A DNA stretch of 64,000 bases from Yamagishiella unicocca. Taxonomy: Eukaryota; Chlorophyta; Chlorophyceae; Chlamydomonadales; Volvocaceae. The notes beneath the pieces are model-generated. The model was not told the origin of the DNA. It did not search any database and saw only the letters and a list, made by a program, of their open reading frames with translations. The translations under genes and the position numbers were made by a program. Positions 19,865-31,585 of this stretch are shown here, in pieces. Location of the stretch: positions 496,001 to 560,000 of the forward strand of contig BDSL01000066.1 in assembly GCA_003116995.1 (NCBI GenBank). The letters run 5' to 3'. Each line of letters opens with the position of its first letter. Position 1 is the first letter of the stretch.

Positions 19865-22800
19865 TCAGCGGACTGCGCGAATGCTGATGTTGATTCGGGC
19901 GCACCGGAAGTAACCCTCCACGAGGCTGTCCTCCCCCGCCGGGCGACCAGCGGGCTCGGGCGCCCACCTGCCGGTCTGCTGCGGCGATTCAAGGATCCGG
20001 GGGACGCCTGTGTCGCAACAGAAGGGTTCGAGGAAGACCCGTGGATACCCGAAAAAACCGTTTAGAACAGACGGGGGGCCCGCGGCAGCAGCCTAAGGGC
20101 GGCAGGGGCGTGTTGGCGGTGGTAGCGGTAATGGTGGTGTTTTTTTAGGCAAGTGGATGAAGTTCGTGCGCAAGGGAGGAGTAGGGAGGGGGTGGGGTTC
20201 AGCAGGCAGGACGGCAAATACGGCATCGATAAGACATGGAACGACGTGACACGTCGATTGCATGGAGACGTGGTTTAGGGGTCCCAGCCACTGCGCAGTT
20301 ATCAGGCGTGCAGGACCACCGACACATGGGAGGGATCGTACAAGGAAGGCCGGGGGAGACCGCGCGCCGCACAGCTGGCATGGGAGGAGTCGAGTGCCCC
20401 GAGGCGACGCAGCAGCAGCAGCTGGCGTGTGTCCGGAACCGCCCGCAGGGCTCACCGGCCCCACCCAACCCTACCATGCACGGGTTTCCCTCGAACCCTA
20501 CCATGCAAGCAGCTCCCACCCACCCAGCACCCACACACTCAGCCACCCACCCATCACCCACATACCCACCCACATACACCATCACCCACCGTGGTAGCAG
20601 CGGCGCGCCGCACCCGCCAGCACCAGCACGTCACCGCTCCGCAGCATCAGCGCTGTCGGCGGCACTTCCTTGCTCGGGCCGCCCATCAGGAACACGGCGG
20701 CACAGCCCAGGCTGACGCTGACGATGGGCTGGGCCATGTCTCGCTCCACGTCGTCCAGGTGACCGCCCAGCATGTCCCCTGCGGCCGGCACCACCACCAC
20801 CACGGCGAGGGGAGGGGGTGGCGTAAAGATCGGTTACACGACATGGGTCTAACAGCGTCGAGGGGGATTCGAGGGGGCATAAAGACCGGTTACACGACAT
20901 GGGTGTAGCTGCGTCGAGGGGCAGGTTGCGAGGAAGACCCGTGGATGGGAGGGGGAGGGGGCCCGAGGGGATGTGAGGTGGTCACGACGGTGCACCGAGA
21001 GAGATGCTGGATGGCTTGGGATGGGGCGGCGAGGAGCGGACAGCAGGCGACGGCAGCGGGGATACGGCACGGCAGATGCGCGCCTTGTCGTACCTTGTTG
21101 GTAGTAGTTGACGATCGCCGCATCGGGCTCGTATCTCCCGGACGTCTCTGCGCGGAGAGGAGGGGCGAGGAGGGGGCGAGCGGCGAGCAGGTCGGAAGCG
21201 CTCTTGACAGCACGGGTCGGGGAACACCTCGGGCGTCGTTCTCACCAACTCCGGAAACTCCTCGCGGCCCCCGAGATGACGCCGCCTTTGCCGACCTGGA
21301 CCCGTCAGCTGCTGCTCCAACCCACCATTACACCCAGTGGCCGTCCCATGAGGCCACCTCAATACCGCGGTACGGCGCCTCAGAGCCCGGCACAGACTCC
21401 GGGCTAATGCCGGAACCGTACGGCCAGACCGGCAGCTACCAAGTCGGGCCACGTGAAACGGCTTACCCCGTCGCGGAGGTTTTCCTAAGAAAAAAACCCT
21501 AAATCCTACACACGTGCTCTGTGTGCGCAACGACGCAGCCGGCTACTGGGGCGGCAGGCAGCAGGCGCTCCCCAGGTGGGTGCCGGGGCGGCTTACCCGA
21601 CTGCGGCAGCACCCCCAGGCCCGCGACCTGAAGCGAGTCCACGACAGCCGCCAGCTGCTTGGCGAGGGCCTCCAGGGAGGGGGGCAGCCGCCTGGAGTAA
21701 GGGGCGAAGGGGGCGGGCGAGGTTCCGCGGTGGTGGTTGGGTTGCGGGGCTGGAAGAGGGGTTGGAGGCCCCCGCAGGCAGGCAGACACGCAGGCCCTGC
21801 GATTGGGGCGGAGACCTGGGGAGGAAGCGGGGTGGCCCAGCTGGGTGCCGCGGGTCCTTGTGGGCGCAGGGGGATGCTAGGGGAGAGAGAGTGAGAGGAC
21901 AAGGGGGTGCAGGGGACCCAGGGAGAAGTTGCCTGCCGGCGGGATGGCATGATGTGGTCATGGAATGCCACGGCAGGGCTTGTGGGTCGCCCTTGAGGAA
22001 CCCCCTGCAGCCCTAAGCACTAGGCCCCCGCATCCGCTCTTCGCTTTTGTTTTTGCAGGCAAGGCCTTTGTTGTTGTGTTTTCCTGCTTCCCCACAGCGG
22101 CCTGGGCGGGAATCGTCTCCTGGGGGTCTTGCGTAGCTGAACCAAGTTCTCCAGCAGGCAGCTACGAATGAGGTTCCCGAACCTTCCCCGTGTCGGTTCT
22201 GCTGATCTCTCGAGTGCGGACCAACGGATTTCCTTTGGAACTCAACCCCTTCTACTGCACCCCGGGTCACCACGGTGCTGCATCAAACCCTCCGCGGCGC
22301 ATCACGCCCCAGTGCATCCCCCCTATAGCCCTCTCCCCCCCAGTACGACTACGGCGTCCCATTTGGAACCCCAGCTCCGGCCCTCATCCCACCGTGCCTC
22401 ACCCCTCCTCACCCTCGCCCGCGCGTCCGCCCGCCCTTCGTTCCCTCCCTTCCCCTACCGGTACGACTCCGTGAAGTCGTACTGCCGATGCGTCCAGTCG
22501 AACTGCCGCCCCAGCGTCGCCCATCGCAGCTTGCGCAGCAGCTGGTCAGCAGTCGGCCCGGGGCCGTCAGCGCTCCAGCAGTCATCGAAAGACGCAGCGC
22601 CGCAGCCCCCGCCGCCGCCGCCGTCGCTGCTGCTACTGCTGCTGCAGCCGCCACAGCTGCTACTGCGCCCCTCGACGCCAGACACATTCGCCGCCGCCCC
22701 GTGGCCCTCCCCGCCGACGCCCTCATGACGAGCCCTCCGCTGTTGGCGCCGCTGCCGCCGCCGCCCAGCCATCGCCATGTCCGCCAAAATCGCACCCGAC

Positions 22801-23211
22801 GAATCGCTACTGCGGCGGCTCGTGGCTGCGCTGCTCACTCCACCGCCGCTGCCGCCCCCAGTGGAGATACGCCCCCCCGCTCCCTCCGCTCCCTCCCCGC
22901 CCCTGCTAACGCCGCCGCCGCTGCTACAGCGCACCTGCGCCGGGATCGTCCTTGCGTGTCCAGTTGAGGCGAAGGGGCTGCCCCTGCCCCTGCTGCCCCT
23001 GCCGCCCCTGCTGCCCCTGTTGCCCCTGTTGCCCCTGACGCCCTTCCTGCCCCTGCCGCCCTTGCTGCGCTGCGCGCCACAGCCCCGGCAGCGGCCCCTT
23101 ACTGCAGCGTGTGGTTGGTCCTCGCGGGGGGCTCGGTGTAGTCGGTCAGAGCAGCGGCGGTGAGCTGGCGCTGCTGGACCGGGGAGAGTGCGGCCGGCAG
23201 GTAGACGAGGC
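19865..23211 (-). pseudogene. ALKBH1: ALKBH1-like dioxygenase, copy A, broken
   Basis: Exons matching copy B: 23211-22935, 22825-22459, 21691-21597, 21147-21094, 20778-20590, 20007-19865. The AlkB core is intact: KLRWATLGRQFDWT, AAIVNYYQQGDMLGGHLDDV (H-x-D), CYHGVPRIL (second His), and RINISIRAVR (R-x-N-x-S-x-R) at the stop. Two lesions are visible. Exon 1 is cut by the duplication junction, leaving only its last few codons near 23466-23486. In exon 2 copy B's CAG-TAC-GGG is CAG-TAA-GGGG here (stop at 23099-23101 plus a one-base insertion). A cryptic GTAAGG donor is created at that site, so an altered transcript cannot be excluded. Confidence 0.8.
20025..20075 (+). repeat. Dispersed intronic repeat R1 (ALKBH1 copy A)
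   Basis: GAGGAAGACCCGTGGATACC then GAAAAAACCGTTTAGAACAG, directly upstream (in transcription) of the last ALKBH1 exon. It is present in both duplication copies (25708-25748), so it predates the duplication. Confidence 0.7.
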
Positions 23212-23431
23212 CTGCAGCCGGACGGCGGAGTTCGTAAATACTACCGTGTCACTACTAGCGGCTGGCGCTGCAGGTGGTGGTAGTAGGAGGGCGCTGCAGA
23301 GCCGTTTGGAAAACACTGGCAGCGCCGGGGGTAATGCTGGGAGGGGAAAGCGCCTTGACCCCCTCCGAAAACCGTCGGCAAGGGAGCTGGCGCTGGCGCG
23401 CACCCTTCCACCCTCACGCCAGCGATTAGTG

Positions 23432-23866
23432 TTAGCCAGCCGTGTAGTCGTGTGTCAGGCGCACCTGGATGCTTTGCGAATGTGTGGGTGTGGCTTGGCC
23501 TGCTGGGGCTTGGCCTCCGCTGTGCCCACCCCGAGCGCAAGCAGCACCCAAGGAGAGTGGGTCGTCGTTCACGCGCCCTTGACTGTGTCCCGCCTTTCCA
23601 AGGCGCTCCCTGTCAATTTGGCGCCATCTGCGCTCGATCAGCAAGTCACGGAGCTTGCGAACTACCCTGGCTTTGTCGACGGTGACATGTGCGTTTGTAA
23701 TTACTCTGCAGCAAGCTTGCATTTCCTTCTCGAAATCTGCAAGCTCTTTGTAAGGTCGCTGTTCCGGCAATTCCCTTTCGGGAATTGCCAGAACTTCAGC
23801 CGCATAGTGTGCCAAGGGACCGTCTATCAAGTGAAGCGCCGACTCCAGAGAATACGTATGCGCCAT
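23432..23866 (-). CDS. Small helical protein ORF, copy B
   Basis: The ATG at 23866 opens MAHTYSLESALHLIDGPLAH. The centre contains VTVDKARVVRKLRDLLIERR and ends RQIDRERLGKAG. It is the tandem-duplication copy of the ORF at 17470-17952. Its last 17 codons or so are read across the junction into the remnant of ALKBH1 exon 1, so the C-terminus is an accident of the duplication. Function unknown. Confidence 0.45.
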   Translation of the reverse strand: MAHTYSLESALHLIDGPLAHYAAEVLAIPERELPEQRPYKELADFEKEMQACCRVITNAHVTVDKARVVRKLRDLLIERRWRQIDRERLGKAGHSQGRVNDDPLSLGAACARGGHSGGQAPAGQATPTHSQSIQVRLTHDYTAG

Positions 23867-25538
23867 AGCGGTGCCCCAGTCAGGGCAACCTGCCGTTTCC
23901 GAGCATGTTATGGCATGCTGCGTGACAGTTTGTGGCCTCAGATGCTGCTTGGATGGCCGACACCGACGCTCAAGCAACCCAAGGCGCCAAATATTCAGGT
24001 GACGACCAGGAACTGCTTTGTACAATGTACACTATTCAGGTAGGTATGCAGTGTGCTGCACCATTGGGGAACACAACTTGAGGTTTCAATGTCACAACTT
24101 ATGGTAAGCCTACACCATAGCAAAACAGCGTTTGACATCAGGTATGCATACAATGCTTTGTTGGATAAGGTAGTATGCACCGCGCACACTGGACGAATGG
24201 CGTGCGCCGCGATTGAAAATGCAACATGACTGCCCATGGCAGGTAACCAGGTACCGACATTCTAAATAATGCAATCCTTGAATGCAGCGTCTGCCACATC
24301 ATAGATAGGCACATGTGTTCATCTCCGCAATAGTCAACTTGCCCCGTCACCACCGCCACAACGCTCAACACTGCTACGCAACACGCCGCGGCATGCGTCC
24401 TTCCATACCGTCTGGCCCATTCAGGGCACCATTCCCTGCTCCCTCGTCAATGCAGCTGCGTCGTGTGCCGACCTGCGGACCAGTGTGTATCTCCCTGACC
24501 AGGGTGACCAGCTGACCATCCTACTGGGCGTAGCAGTATGGGCCTGTATGGCGAGGCAAGGCACGAGCGTGCAAAGTGCTGCACACGCCCACGGACTACA
24601 GCAGACATCAACACCTTGACTCTGCGAGGTGCAAACCCTGGACATGCCGCCCGACGCGGCGCCGGTGCCTTCCCTCCCTCGTCAGTCGACGGTCAACGCC
24701 ACCTGCCGCCACCACCACCACTTCTGCGGAGCGCAAACACAGGCATGCCACACGACGTGGCTTCATACCTTGCGTCACGCAACGTGGCGGAGGTATCAGA
24801 GACGCCAGCGAGACGTCTGCGCGGGCCAAGAGCTGATCCGGTGCTCGCATCACAACCCGGGCCCAATCAGACGGCAATGCTTGTGCGGTCTTCCAAAGCC
24901 GAGCCTTTTATGGCGCCCTGCATTATGGTGGTGGCTCGCACGGATCTATTACAGCCGAGCCATATGCCTCTCGACCTACATGAGGTGGCGTGAAGCGGCG
25001 TTCCGACCGCATCAGGCGGGAGACAAGGACAGAACAACGTGCATAAATGTGGAGCAGAGGTTGCTTGGGACGTCACCCTTATCCACCTTTCGAAACGTGG
25101 CAACCAGCCCTCACGCACCCCCAACCCCCTTCTCTGTTTGTCCTGTGTCGTGCCCACGGGACTCCGCTACAAACCGGTAACCTATTCAGGCAGTTCTTCA
25201 ACGTAAGCAGGGTTCGAGGTGAATGCGCCAACCAGAAGCGGCACGTCTTTCTACCGATGCTTTAACGACCACCCAGCGGCCAGCGCCTGATCACTTGCAC
25301 CTGGTCGCCGTACAGTCGCACTACCCACCCGCATTCCTCAGGCAGCCGGCATCCCATCAACGCCATCAACCACCACGCAGCCCCTCATCCGCGCCCCATC
25401 CGCCGCCATGTCCTCCACGCTCCCAACCGGAACTGATCACCCAGCCTGCCAATAACCAAAACCGATCGATCGCAGCCATTCACCGAAGGGGTGCCGCCGG
25501 GCGTGGGGCCGGAATGGGTGCCCCGTGCCAGCTGGCTG
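23867..25538. other. Spacer in duplication copy B; no supported gene
   Basis: Counterpart of 17953-19864. TTACA at about 24950 (TGTAA on minus) is a candidate poly(A) signal about 590 nt past the ALKBH1 stop. Confidence 0.45.
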
Positions 25539-28500
25539 TCAGCGGACTGCGCGAATGCTGATGTTGATTCGGGCGCAGCGGAAGTAACCCTCCACGAGGC
25601 TGTCCTCCCCCGCCGGGCGACCAGCGGGCTCGGGCGCCCACCTGCCGGTCTGCTGCGCCGATTCAAGGATCCGGGGGACGCCTGTGTCGCAACAGAAGGG
25701 TTCGAGGAAGACCCGTGGATGCCCGAAAAGACCGTTTAGAACAGACGGGGGGCGGCCGCGGCAGCAGCCTAAGGGCGGCAGGGGCGTGTTGGCGGTGGTA
25801 GCGGTAATGGTGGTGTTTTTTGAGGCAAGTGGATGAAGTTCGTGCGCAAGGGAGGAGTAGGGAGGGGGTGGGGTTCAGCAGGCAGGACGGCAAATACGGC
25901 ATCGATAAGGCATGGAACGACGTGACACATCGATTGCATGGAGACGTGGTTTAGGGGTCCCAGCCACTGCTCAGTTATCAGGCGTGCAGGACCACCGACA
26001 CATGGGAGGGATCGTACAAGGAAGGCCGGGGGAGACCGCGCGCCGCACAGCTGGCATGGGAGGAGCCGAGTGCCCCGAGGCGACGCAGCAGCAGCAGCTG
26101 GCGTGTGTCCGGAACCGCCCGCAGGGCTCACCGGCCCCACCCAACCCTACATCCACGGGTTTCCCTCGAACCCAACCCTACAATGCAAGCAGCTCCCACC
26201 CACACACCCATCACCCCCACACACCCATCACCCGGCGTCGGTCGTTAGGGCCGCTGGCGCTCGGCTGCCCGCCACCGTCCTTCTGGCTATCGGAGCGCTG
26301 CGCGGACGCCGTCTACATAATTGGAATTATGGCTTCTCGTGGACCCACTCTGGGCTTCCTTCGGTAACTATTGGCGCCCCGCACTGCCTCCGGATTCCTT
26401 GGTCTCCTCGCGCTAAGTCTCCTTCGCGGCTCAGCTCAGCATTTTTAAAACACATCACCCACACACACACATCACCCACCCACGCACACATCACCCCCCC
26501 ACACATACACATCACCCCTCCACACACACATCACCCCTCCACACACACATCACCCCTCCACACACACACACATCAACCCCACACACAGACACATCACACA
26601 CCCACACCACCCATACACATCACACACCCACACACACACACACACAGCTCAGCATTTATAAAACACACACACACATCACCCCCCCACACACACACACACC
26701 ACCCAGCCACACACACCACCCAGCCATTACCCACCGTGGTAGCAGCGGCGCGCCGCACCCGCCAGCACCAGCACGTCACCGCTCCGCAGCATCAGCGCTG
26801 TCGGCGGCACTTCCTTGCTCGGGCCGCCCATCAGGAACACGGCGGCACAGCCCAGGCTGACGCTGACGATGGGCTGAGCCATGTCTCGCTCCACGTCGTC
26901 CAGGTGACCGCCCAGCATGTCCCCTGCGGCCGGCAGCACCACCACCACGGCGAGGGGAGGGGGTGGCATAAAGACCGGTTACACGACATGGGTGTAACAG
27001 CGTCGAGGGGGATTCGAGGGGGCATAAAGACCGGTTACACGACATGGGTGTAGCTGCGTCGAGGGGGATTCGAGGTGGCATAAAGACCGGTTACACAACA
27101 TGGGTGTAGCTGCGTCGAGGGGGAGGTTGCGAGGAAGACCCGTGGATGGGAGGGGGAGGGGGCCCGAGGGGATGTGAGGTGGTCACGACGGTGCGCCGAG
27201 GGAGATGCTGGATGGCTTGGGATGGGGCGGCGAGGAGCGGACAGCAGGCGACGGCAGCGGGGATACGGCACGGCAGATGCTCGCCTTGTCGTACCTTGTT
27301 GGTAGTAGTTGACGATCGCCGCATCGGGCTCGTATCTCCCGGACGTCTCTGACAGCGCGGAGAGGGGTTACAAGTAAAGAACCGGTAACTCAATTGGGGA
27401 AACGTAGTTGGTGCTTAGCCGGAGAGGGGGGGCGAGGAGGGGGCAGGCGGCGAGCAGGTCGGAAGCGCTCCTCTGACAGCACGGGTCGGGGGACACCTCG
27501 GGCGTCGTTCCCACCAACTCCGGAAGCTCCTCGCGGCCCCCCAGAGATGACGCCGCCTTCGCCGAACTGGACAAATCAGCTGCTGCTCCAACCCACCATT
27601 ACACCCAGTGGCCGTTCCATAAGGCCACCTCAATACCGCGGTACGGCGCCTCAGAGCCCGGCACAGACTCCGGGCTAATGCCGGAACCGTACGGCCAGAC
27701 CGGCAGCTATCAAGTCGGGCCACGTGGAGCGACTTCCCGGCCGCGGAGGCTTTCCTAAGCAAAAAAAACCCTAAATTCGACACACGTGCTCTGTGTGCGC
27801 AACGACGCAGCCGGCTACTGGGGCGGCAGGCAGCAGGTCGCTCCCAAGGTGGGTGCCCCCGGGGCGGCTTACCCGACTGCGGCAGCACCCCCAGGCCCGC
27901 GACCTGAAGCGAGTCCACGACAGCCGCCAGCTGCTTGGCGAGGGCCTCCAGGGAGGGGGGCAGCCGCCTGGAGTAAGGGGCGGAGGGGGGGGCGCGAGGT
28001 TCCGCGGTGGTGGTTGGGTTGCGGGGCTGGAAGAGGGGTTGGCGGCCCCCGCAGGCAGGCAGGCGGGCAGGCCGTGCGGATTGGGGCGGAGACCTGGGGA
28101 GGAAACGGGGGGGGCCAGCTGTGCGCCGCCGGTCCTTGTGGGCGCAGAGAGGTGCTAGGGGAGAGAGAGTGAGAGGACAAGGGGGTGCAGGGGACCCAGG
28201 GAGAAGTTGCCTGCCGGCGGGATGGCATGACGTGGTCATGGGATGCCACGGGGGGGCTTGTGGGTCGCCCTTCAGGACCCCCCTGGAGCCTTAAGCACTA
28301 GGCCCCCGCATCGCTGTTCGCTTTCGTTTTTGCAGGCCAGGTCTTCGTTGTTGTGTTTTCCTGCTTCCCCACAGCGGCCTGGGCGGGAATCGTCTCCTGG
28401 GGGTTTTGCGTAGCTGAACCAAGTTCGCCAGCAGGCAGCTACGAACAAGTTCCAGAACCTTCCCGTGTCGGTTCTGCCGGTCTCTCGAGTGCGGACCAAC

Positions 28501-30685
28501 GGGTTTCCTCTCGAAACTCACCCCCCCTGCACCCATGTCGAGTTACCGGTTCTTCTCTGTAACCCCCCACACTGCACCCCGGGTCACCACGGTGCTGCAT
28601 CAAACCCTCCGCGGCGCATAACGCCCCAGCGCATCCCCCCTATAGCCCCCCCCAGTACAACTACGGCGTCTTTTTGGGAACCCCAGCTCCGGCCCTCATC
28701 CCACCGTGCCTCACCCCTCCTCACCCTCGCCCGCGCGTCCGCCCACCCCTCGTCCCCTCCCTTCCCCTACCGGTACGACTCCGTGAAGTCGTACTGCCGT
28801 TGCGTCCAGTCGAACTGCGGCCCCAGGGTCGCCCACCGCAGCTTGCGCAGCAGCTGGTCAGCAGTCGGCCCGGGGCCGTCAGCACTCCAGCAGTCATCGA
28901 AAGATGCTGCGCCGCAGTCCCCGCCGCCGCCGTCGCTGCTGCTACTGCTGCTGCAGCCGCCACAGCTGCTACTGCGCCCCTCAACGCCAGACACATTCGC
29001 CGACGCCCCGTGGCCCTCCCCGCCGACGCCCTCATGATGAGCCCTCCGCTGTTGGCGCCGCTGCCGCCGCCGCCCAGCCACCGCCATGTCCGCCAAAATC
29101 GCACCCGACGAATCGCTACTGCGGCGGCTCGTGGCTGCGCTGCTCACTCCACCGCCGCTGCCGCCCCCAATGGAGATACGGCCCCCCGCTCCCGCTCCCT
29201 CCCCGCCCCCGCTCTCCCGCTCTCGCAGCTCGGGCGGCACCACCGCTGCAATCCCCGCAGCCGCGCCTCCCGGCGCCGACCCCACCACGGTCACGGCCGC
29301 GCCAGCTGCCGGCTGGGAGCCCCCCTGGAGTTGCTCTGTCGCGCCAGCTGCCGGCTGGGAGCCCCCCTGGAGTTGCTCTGTCGCGCCAGCTGCCGGCTGT
29401 GAGCCTCCCTGGAGCCGCTCTGTCGCGGCGAGGTGCGGGGGGTAGCGGTGCGGCTTGGGCGGCACGTGCGCGCAACCCACACGCCGGCTGGCACCTGTGG
29501 TCGGGTGGCGGATGTGATGGAGGGTGACGGAGGGTGGCAGCGCAGTCCCCCCTCCTGAGCAACGGGGCATCCGTCCCCGCCAGCCCACGGCATCCCGTCG
29601 GCCACCTCCCGCCGCCCTCCCCTTGCGTTCCGGGCCGGGGCGCGCCCTTGCCCGAGAGTCCAGGATTCGTGCTGGACACGCGTCCAAGCCCAGCTTAGCG
29701 TTTTCCATGCTACTGGTCACGGAATGCAGAGTTTTCCACGCTCCCCTGCTACTGCCGCGGCCTCTGCTACAGCGTACCTGCGCTAGGGTCGTCCTTGCGT
29801 GTCCAGTTGAGGCGAAGGGGCCGTTCCTGCCCCTGTTGCCCCTGCCGCCCCTGTTGCCCCTGTTGCCCCTGCCGCCCTTCCTGCCCCTGCCGCCCTTCCT
29901 GCCCCTGCCGCCCATCCTGCCGCCCTTCCTGCCGCCCTTGCTGCGCTGCGCGCCACAGCCCCGGCAGCGGCCCGTACTGCAGCGTGTGGTTGGTCCTAGC
30001 GGGGGGCTCGGGGTACTCGGTCAGAGCAGCGGCGGTGAGCTGGCGCTGCTGGTCCGGGGCCAGTGCGGCTGGCAGGTAGACGAGGCCTGCAGCCGGACGG
30101 CGGAGCTCGTAAATACTACCGTGTCACTACTAGCTGCTGGCCCTGCAGGCGCTGGTAGTAGGAGGGGCGCTGCAAAGCCGTTTGGAAAACACTGGCAGCG
30201 CCCGGGGTATTGCTGGGAGGGGAAGGCGCCCTACCACCCCCCGAGACCGTCGGAAGGGAGCTGGCGCTGGCGCGCACTCGTCCACCCTCCCGTCCAACGA
30301 TTAGTGTTAGCTAGCCGCGTAGCCGTGTGTCAGGCGCACCTGGGTGCTTTGCGAACGTGTAGACCGGCCCGGTATGACCGGCCACTTCATGGCGGGCAAC
30401 TCCCGCTGTCACCGGGTCGATTGTACCCTCGTGAAGATCCAGTACGTCACTCATATCGATGGGACGCGTCATGAGCCTGCCGGCCCTTCGCTTCCCACCC
30501 CTGCGACGGGCAATCGAGGACATTTCCGCGACGTACCCGGCTTTACAATTGACTGGCAGCCCTGCAAACACATACTTAATCTTCATCTTTCTTTCCCGAA
30601 AGAGCTGGTATCTTTTTTCGGCCTCCCTGAAGGCAGTTCGTGCTTGCGCTCCCTCCTCAGGGCCGTCTTCTTCGCCGTATGTCAT
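25539..30685 (-). CDS. ALKBH1: ALKBH1-like Fe(II)/2-oxoglutarate dioxygenase, intact copy B
   Basis: Seven exons: 30685-30340, 30086-29778, 29134-28771, 27967-27873, 27348-27295, 26923-26735, 25681-25539. Phases join and total 1,500 nt, or 499 aa. The N-terminus has TAFREAEKRYQLFR and KHPGLVYLPAALAP, matching the ALKBH1 lead-in. A Gly/Gln-rich insert follows, then KLRWATLGPQFDWTQRQYDF, AAIVNYYQQGDMLGGHLDDV with the H-x-D iron ligands, CYHGVPRIL with the distal His, and terminal RINISIRAVR with both 2-oxoglutarate arginines. Family members oxidatively demethylate 1-methyladenine in tRNA and have been linked to DNA N6-methyladenine, which volvocine algae carry. Which substrate applies here is not shown. 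The acceptor chosen for exon 3 has a poor pyrimidine tract. Confidence 0.88.
25708..25748 (+). repeat. Dispersed intronic repeat R1 (ALKBH1 copy B)
   Basis: GAGGAAGACCCGTGGATGCC followed by CCGTTTAGAACAGACG at the same place as in copy A. Confidence 0.7.
26225..26460. other. Copy-B-specific insertion in an ALKBH1 intron
   Basis: About 230 nt starting CGGCGTCGGTCGTTAGGGCC have no counterpart in copy A between the matching flanks. The origin was not identified. It is followed by a CA-rich microsatellite. Confidence 0.6.
26455..26730. repeat. CA/CACC microsatellite
   Basis: A long impure tract of ACACAC and ATCACCC units sits in an intron of ALKBH1 copy B, expanded relative to copy A (20.51-20.59 kb). 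Confidence 0.85.
26965..27110. repeat. R2-related tandem repeats in an ALKBH1 intron
   Basis: Three units containing AAAGACCGGTTACACGACAT plus GGGTGTA and a GCGTCGAGG tail. Copy A has two units (20826-20920). Confidence 0.7.
27351..27421 (+). repeat. R2 micro-insertion, absent from duplication copy A
   Basis: Between two copies of CGGAGAGGGG lies TTACAAGT, AAAGAACCGGTAACTCAATT and a GGGGAAACG tail. Copy A (21150-21170) has a single CGGAGAGG and no insert, so this is a presence/absence difference between paralogous introns. Confidence 0.7.
28526..28580 (-). repeat. R2 micro-insertion, inverted, absent from copy A
   Basis: CTGCACCC flanks both sides. The insert has GTCGAGTTACCGGTTCTTCT then GTAACCCC, the reverse complement of the R2 core. 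Copy A (22245-22265) has one CTGCACCC-like site and no insert. Confidence 0.7.
29290..29440. repeat. About 39-nt tandem repeat in an ALKBH1 copy B intron
   Basis: Three and a bit copies of a unit containing GCGCCAGCTGCCGGCTGGGA. The region is absent from copy A, where the same intron is only about 110 nt. Confidence 0.8.
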
Positions 30686-31585
30686 TTAGAGCAGTGACTA
30701 TGCAATTATCACCAGGAAAATAGCAATAGAAGCCAAAGGTATCCAGGATTGGCAGCAAGTCGCTTTCGCGCGCGGACAAAGAAAACAGCGCCCAACGGCA
30801 GGTGATTCGCAGGGATCACAGTAATAATATTATGTGAATAAAGTTTATGTACAGGAGCTGTCCACTAGCTGAAATGCCATACCGGTACATCATGGAGTAT
30901 GACGCAGCATCACGCAGTAGCCGGCTGAACCGCCCGCCCGCCAACCATCAAACCGCGCAGGCCAGGGTGACACATCCATTTCCACACCATAACTGCTGAT
31001 AGAGCTCCGCTCGCTGCACACCTTTGGCTAGCTAGGCCGCCCCGCCATCTTCTACCCGCACCGCAAAACGGTTCACCTCCCGGTCGCACCCCCGCCAAAC
31101 CATGCGCATGTCAGGCAGCCGGGGGGCGCCGACCTCCACCCTAAGATGGGGCCAACCGGGCCTACTTCATCGCGCGGCTGAGTGATCGCGAGGATTACCT
31201 AATCCCGTGTACAGGTTTGGTACAGGAAACCACTTGCAGAAGGCACCAAAACCTGCAACTGGTACCAAACGCTTGACGAACCCCATTCGGTAACCACCTG
31301 TCCAGTGCCAGGCCAGGCCCGCAAAACCCTGAGCTCCAACAACCCCCGACCCGCACCTGCCTCTGGGTCCACCACCTGCCCTCCGCAAACCCCGCCGTCC
31401 CCTCCCCTACTACCCGTTTACTGCGCCGTCGCCGTCGCCGTGGCGTGCGACCGTGCAAGCACACCGACAGATTCCACACGCCGCATACACACACACACAC
31501 ACACACCCCAATACATCGAACACACACCCACAGCGACTTGCTGCGCCGCCGCCCTGCACCTGCTCACACCACCCCCCCGCACCCG
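30686..31585. other. Intergenic: ALKBH1 upstream / CCD-homologue 3' region
   Basis: Head-to-tail spacer between two minus-strand genes. It should contain the promoter of ALKBH1 copy B and the 3' UTR of the dioxygenase homologue. A short CA repeat lies at 31484-31507. No gene seen apart from this. Confidence 0.5.

Larger units (their letters stand above)
17574..23483. repeat. Segmental duplication, copy A (about 5.9 kb)
   Basis: The start (GTGTGGGTGTGGCTTGGCCT) and all following segments reappear from 23484 in the same order and orientation at about 95-98% identity over long stretches. The unit holds the helical-protein ORF at its left end and an ALKBH1-like gene at its right end. Breakpoints share GTGT. 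Confidence 0.9.
23484..30354. repeat. Segmental duplication, copy B (about 6.9 kb)
   Basis: Second copy of the 17574-23483 segment. It is longer because of extra sequence and CA-repeat at about 26.22-26.73 kb, an enlarged intron with a minisatellite at about 29.2-29.45 kb, and small insertions at 27.36 and 28.54 kb. Its right edge runs into unique sequence inside ALKBH1 exon 1. Confidence 0.9.

Noticed and set aside
30311..30685. Third paralogue of the helical-protein ORF next to duplication copy B
   Set aside because: Closer reading shows it is ALKBH1 exon 1: its donor after KHP joins in phase with the GLVYLPAAL exon, and it lacks real identity to the helical ORFs.
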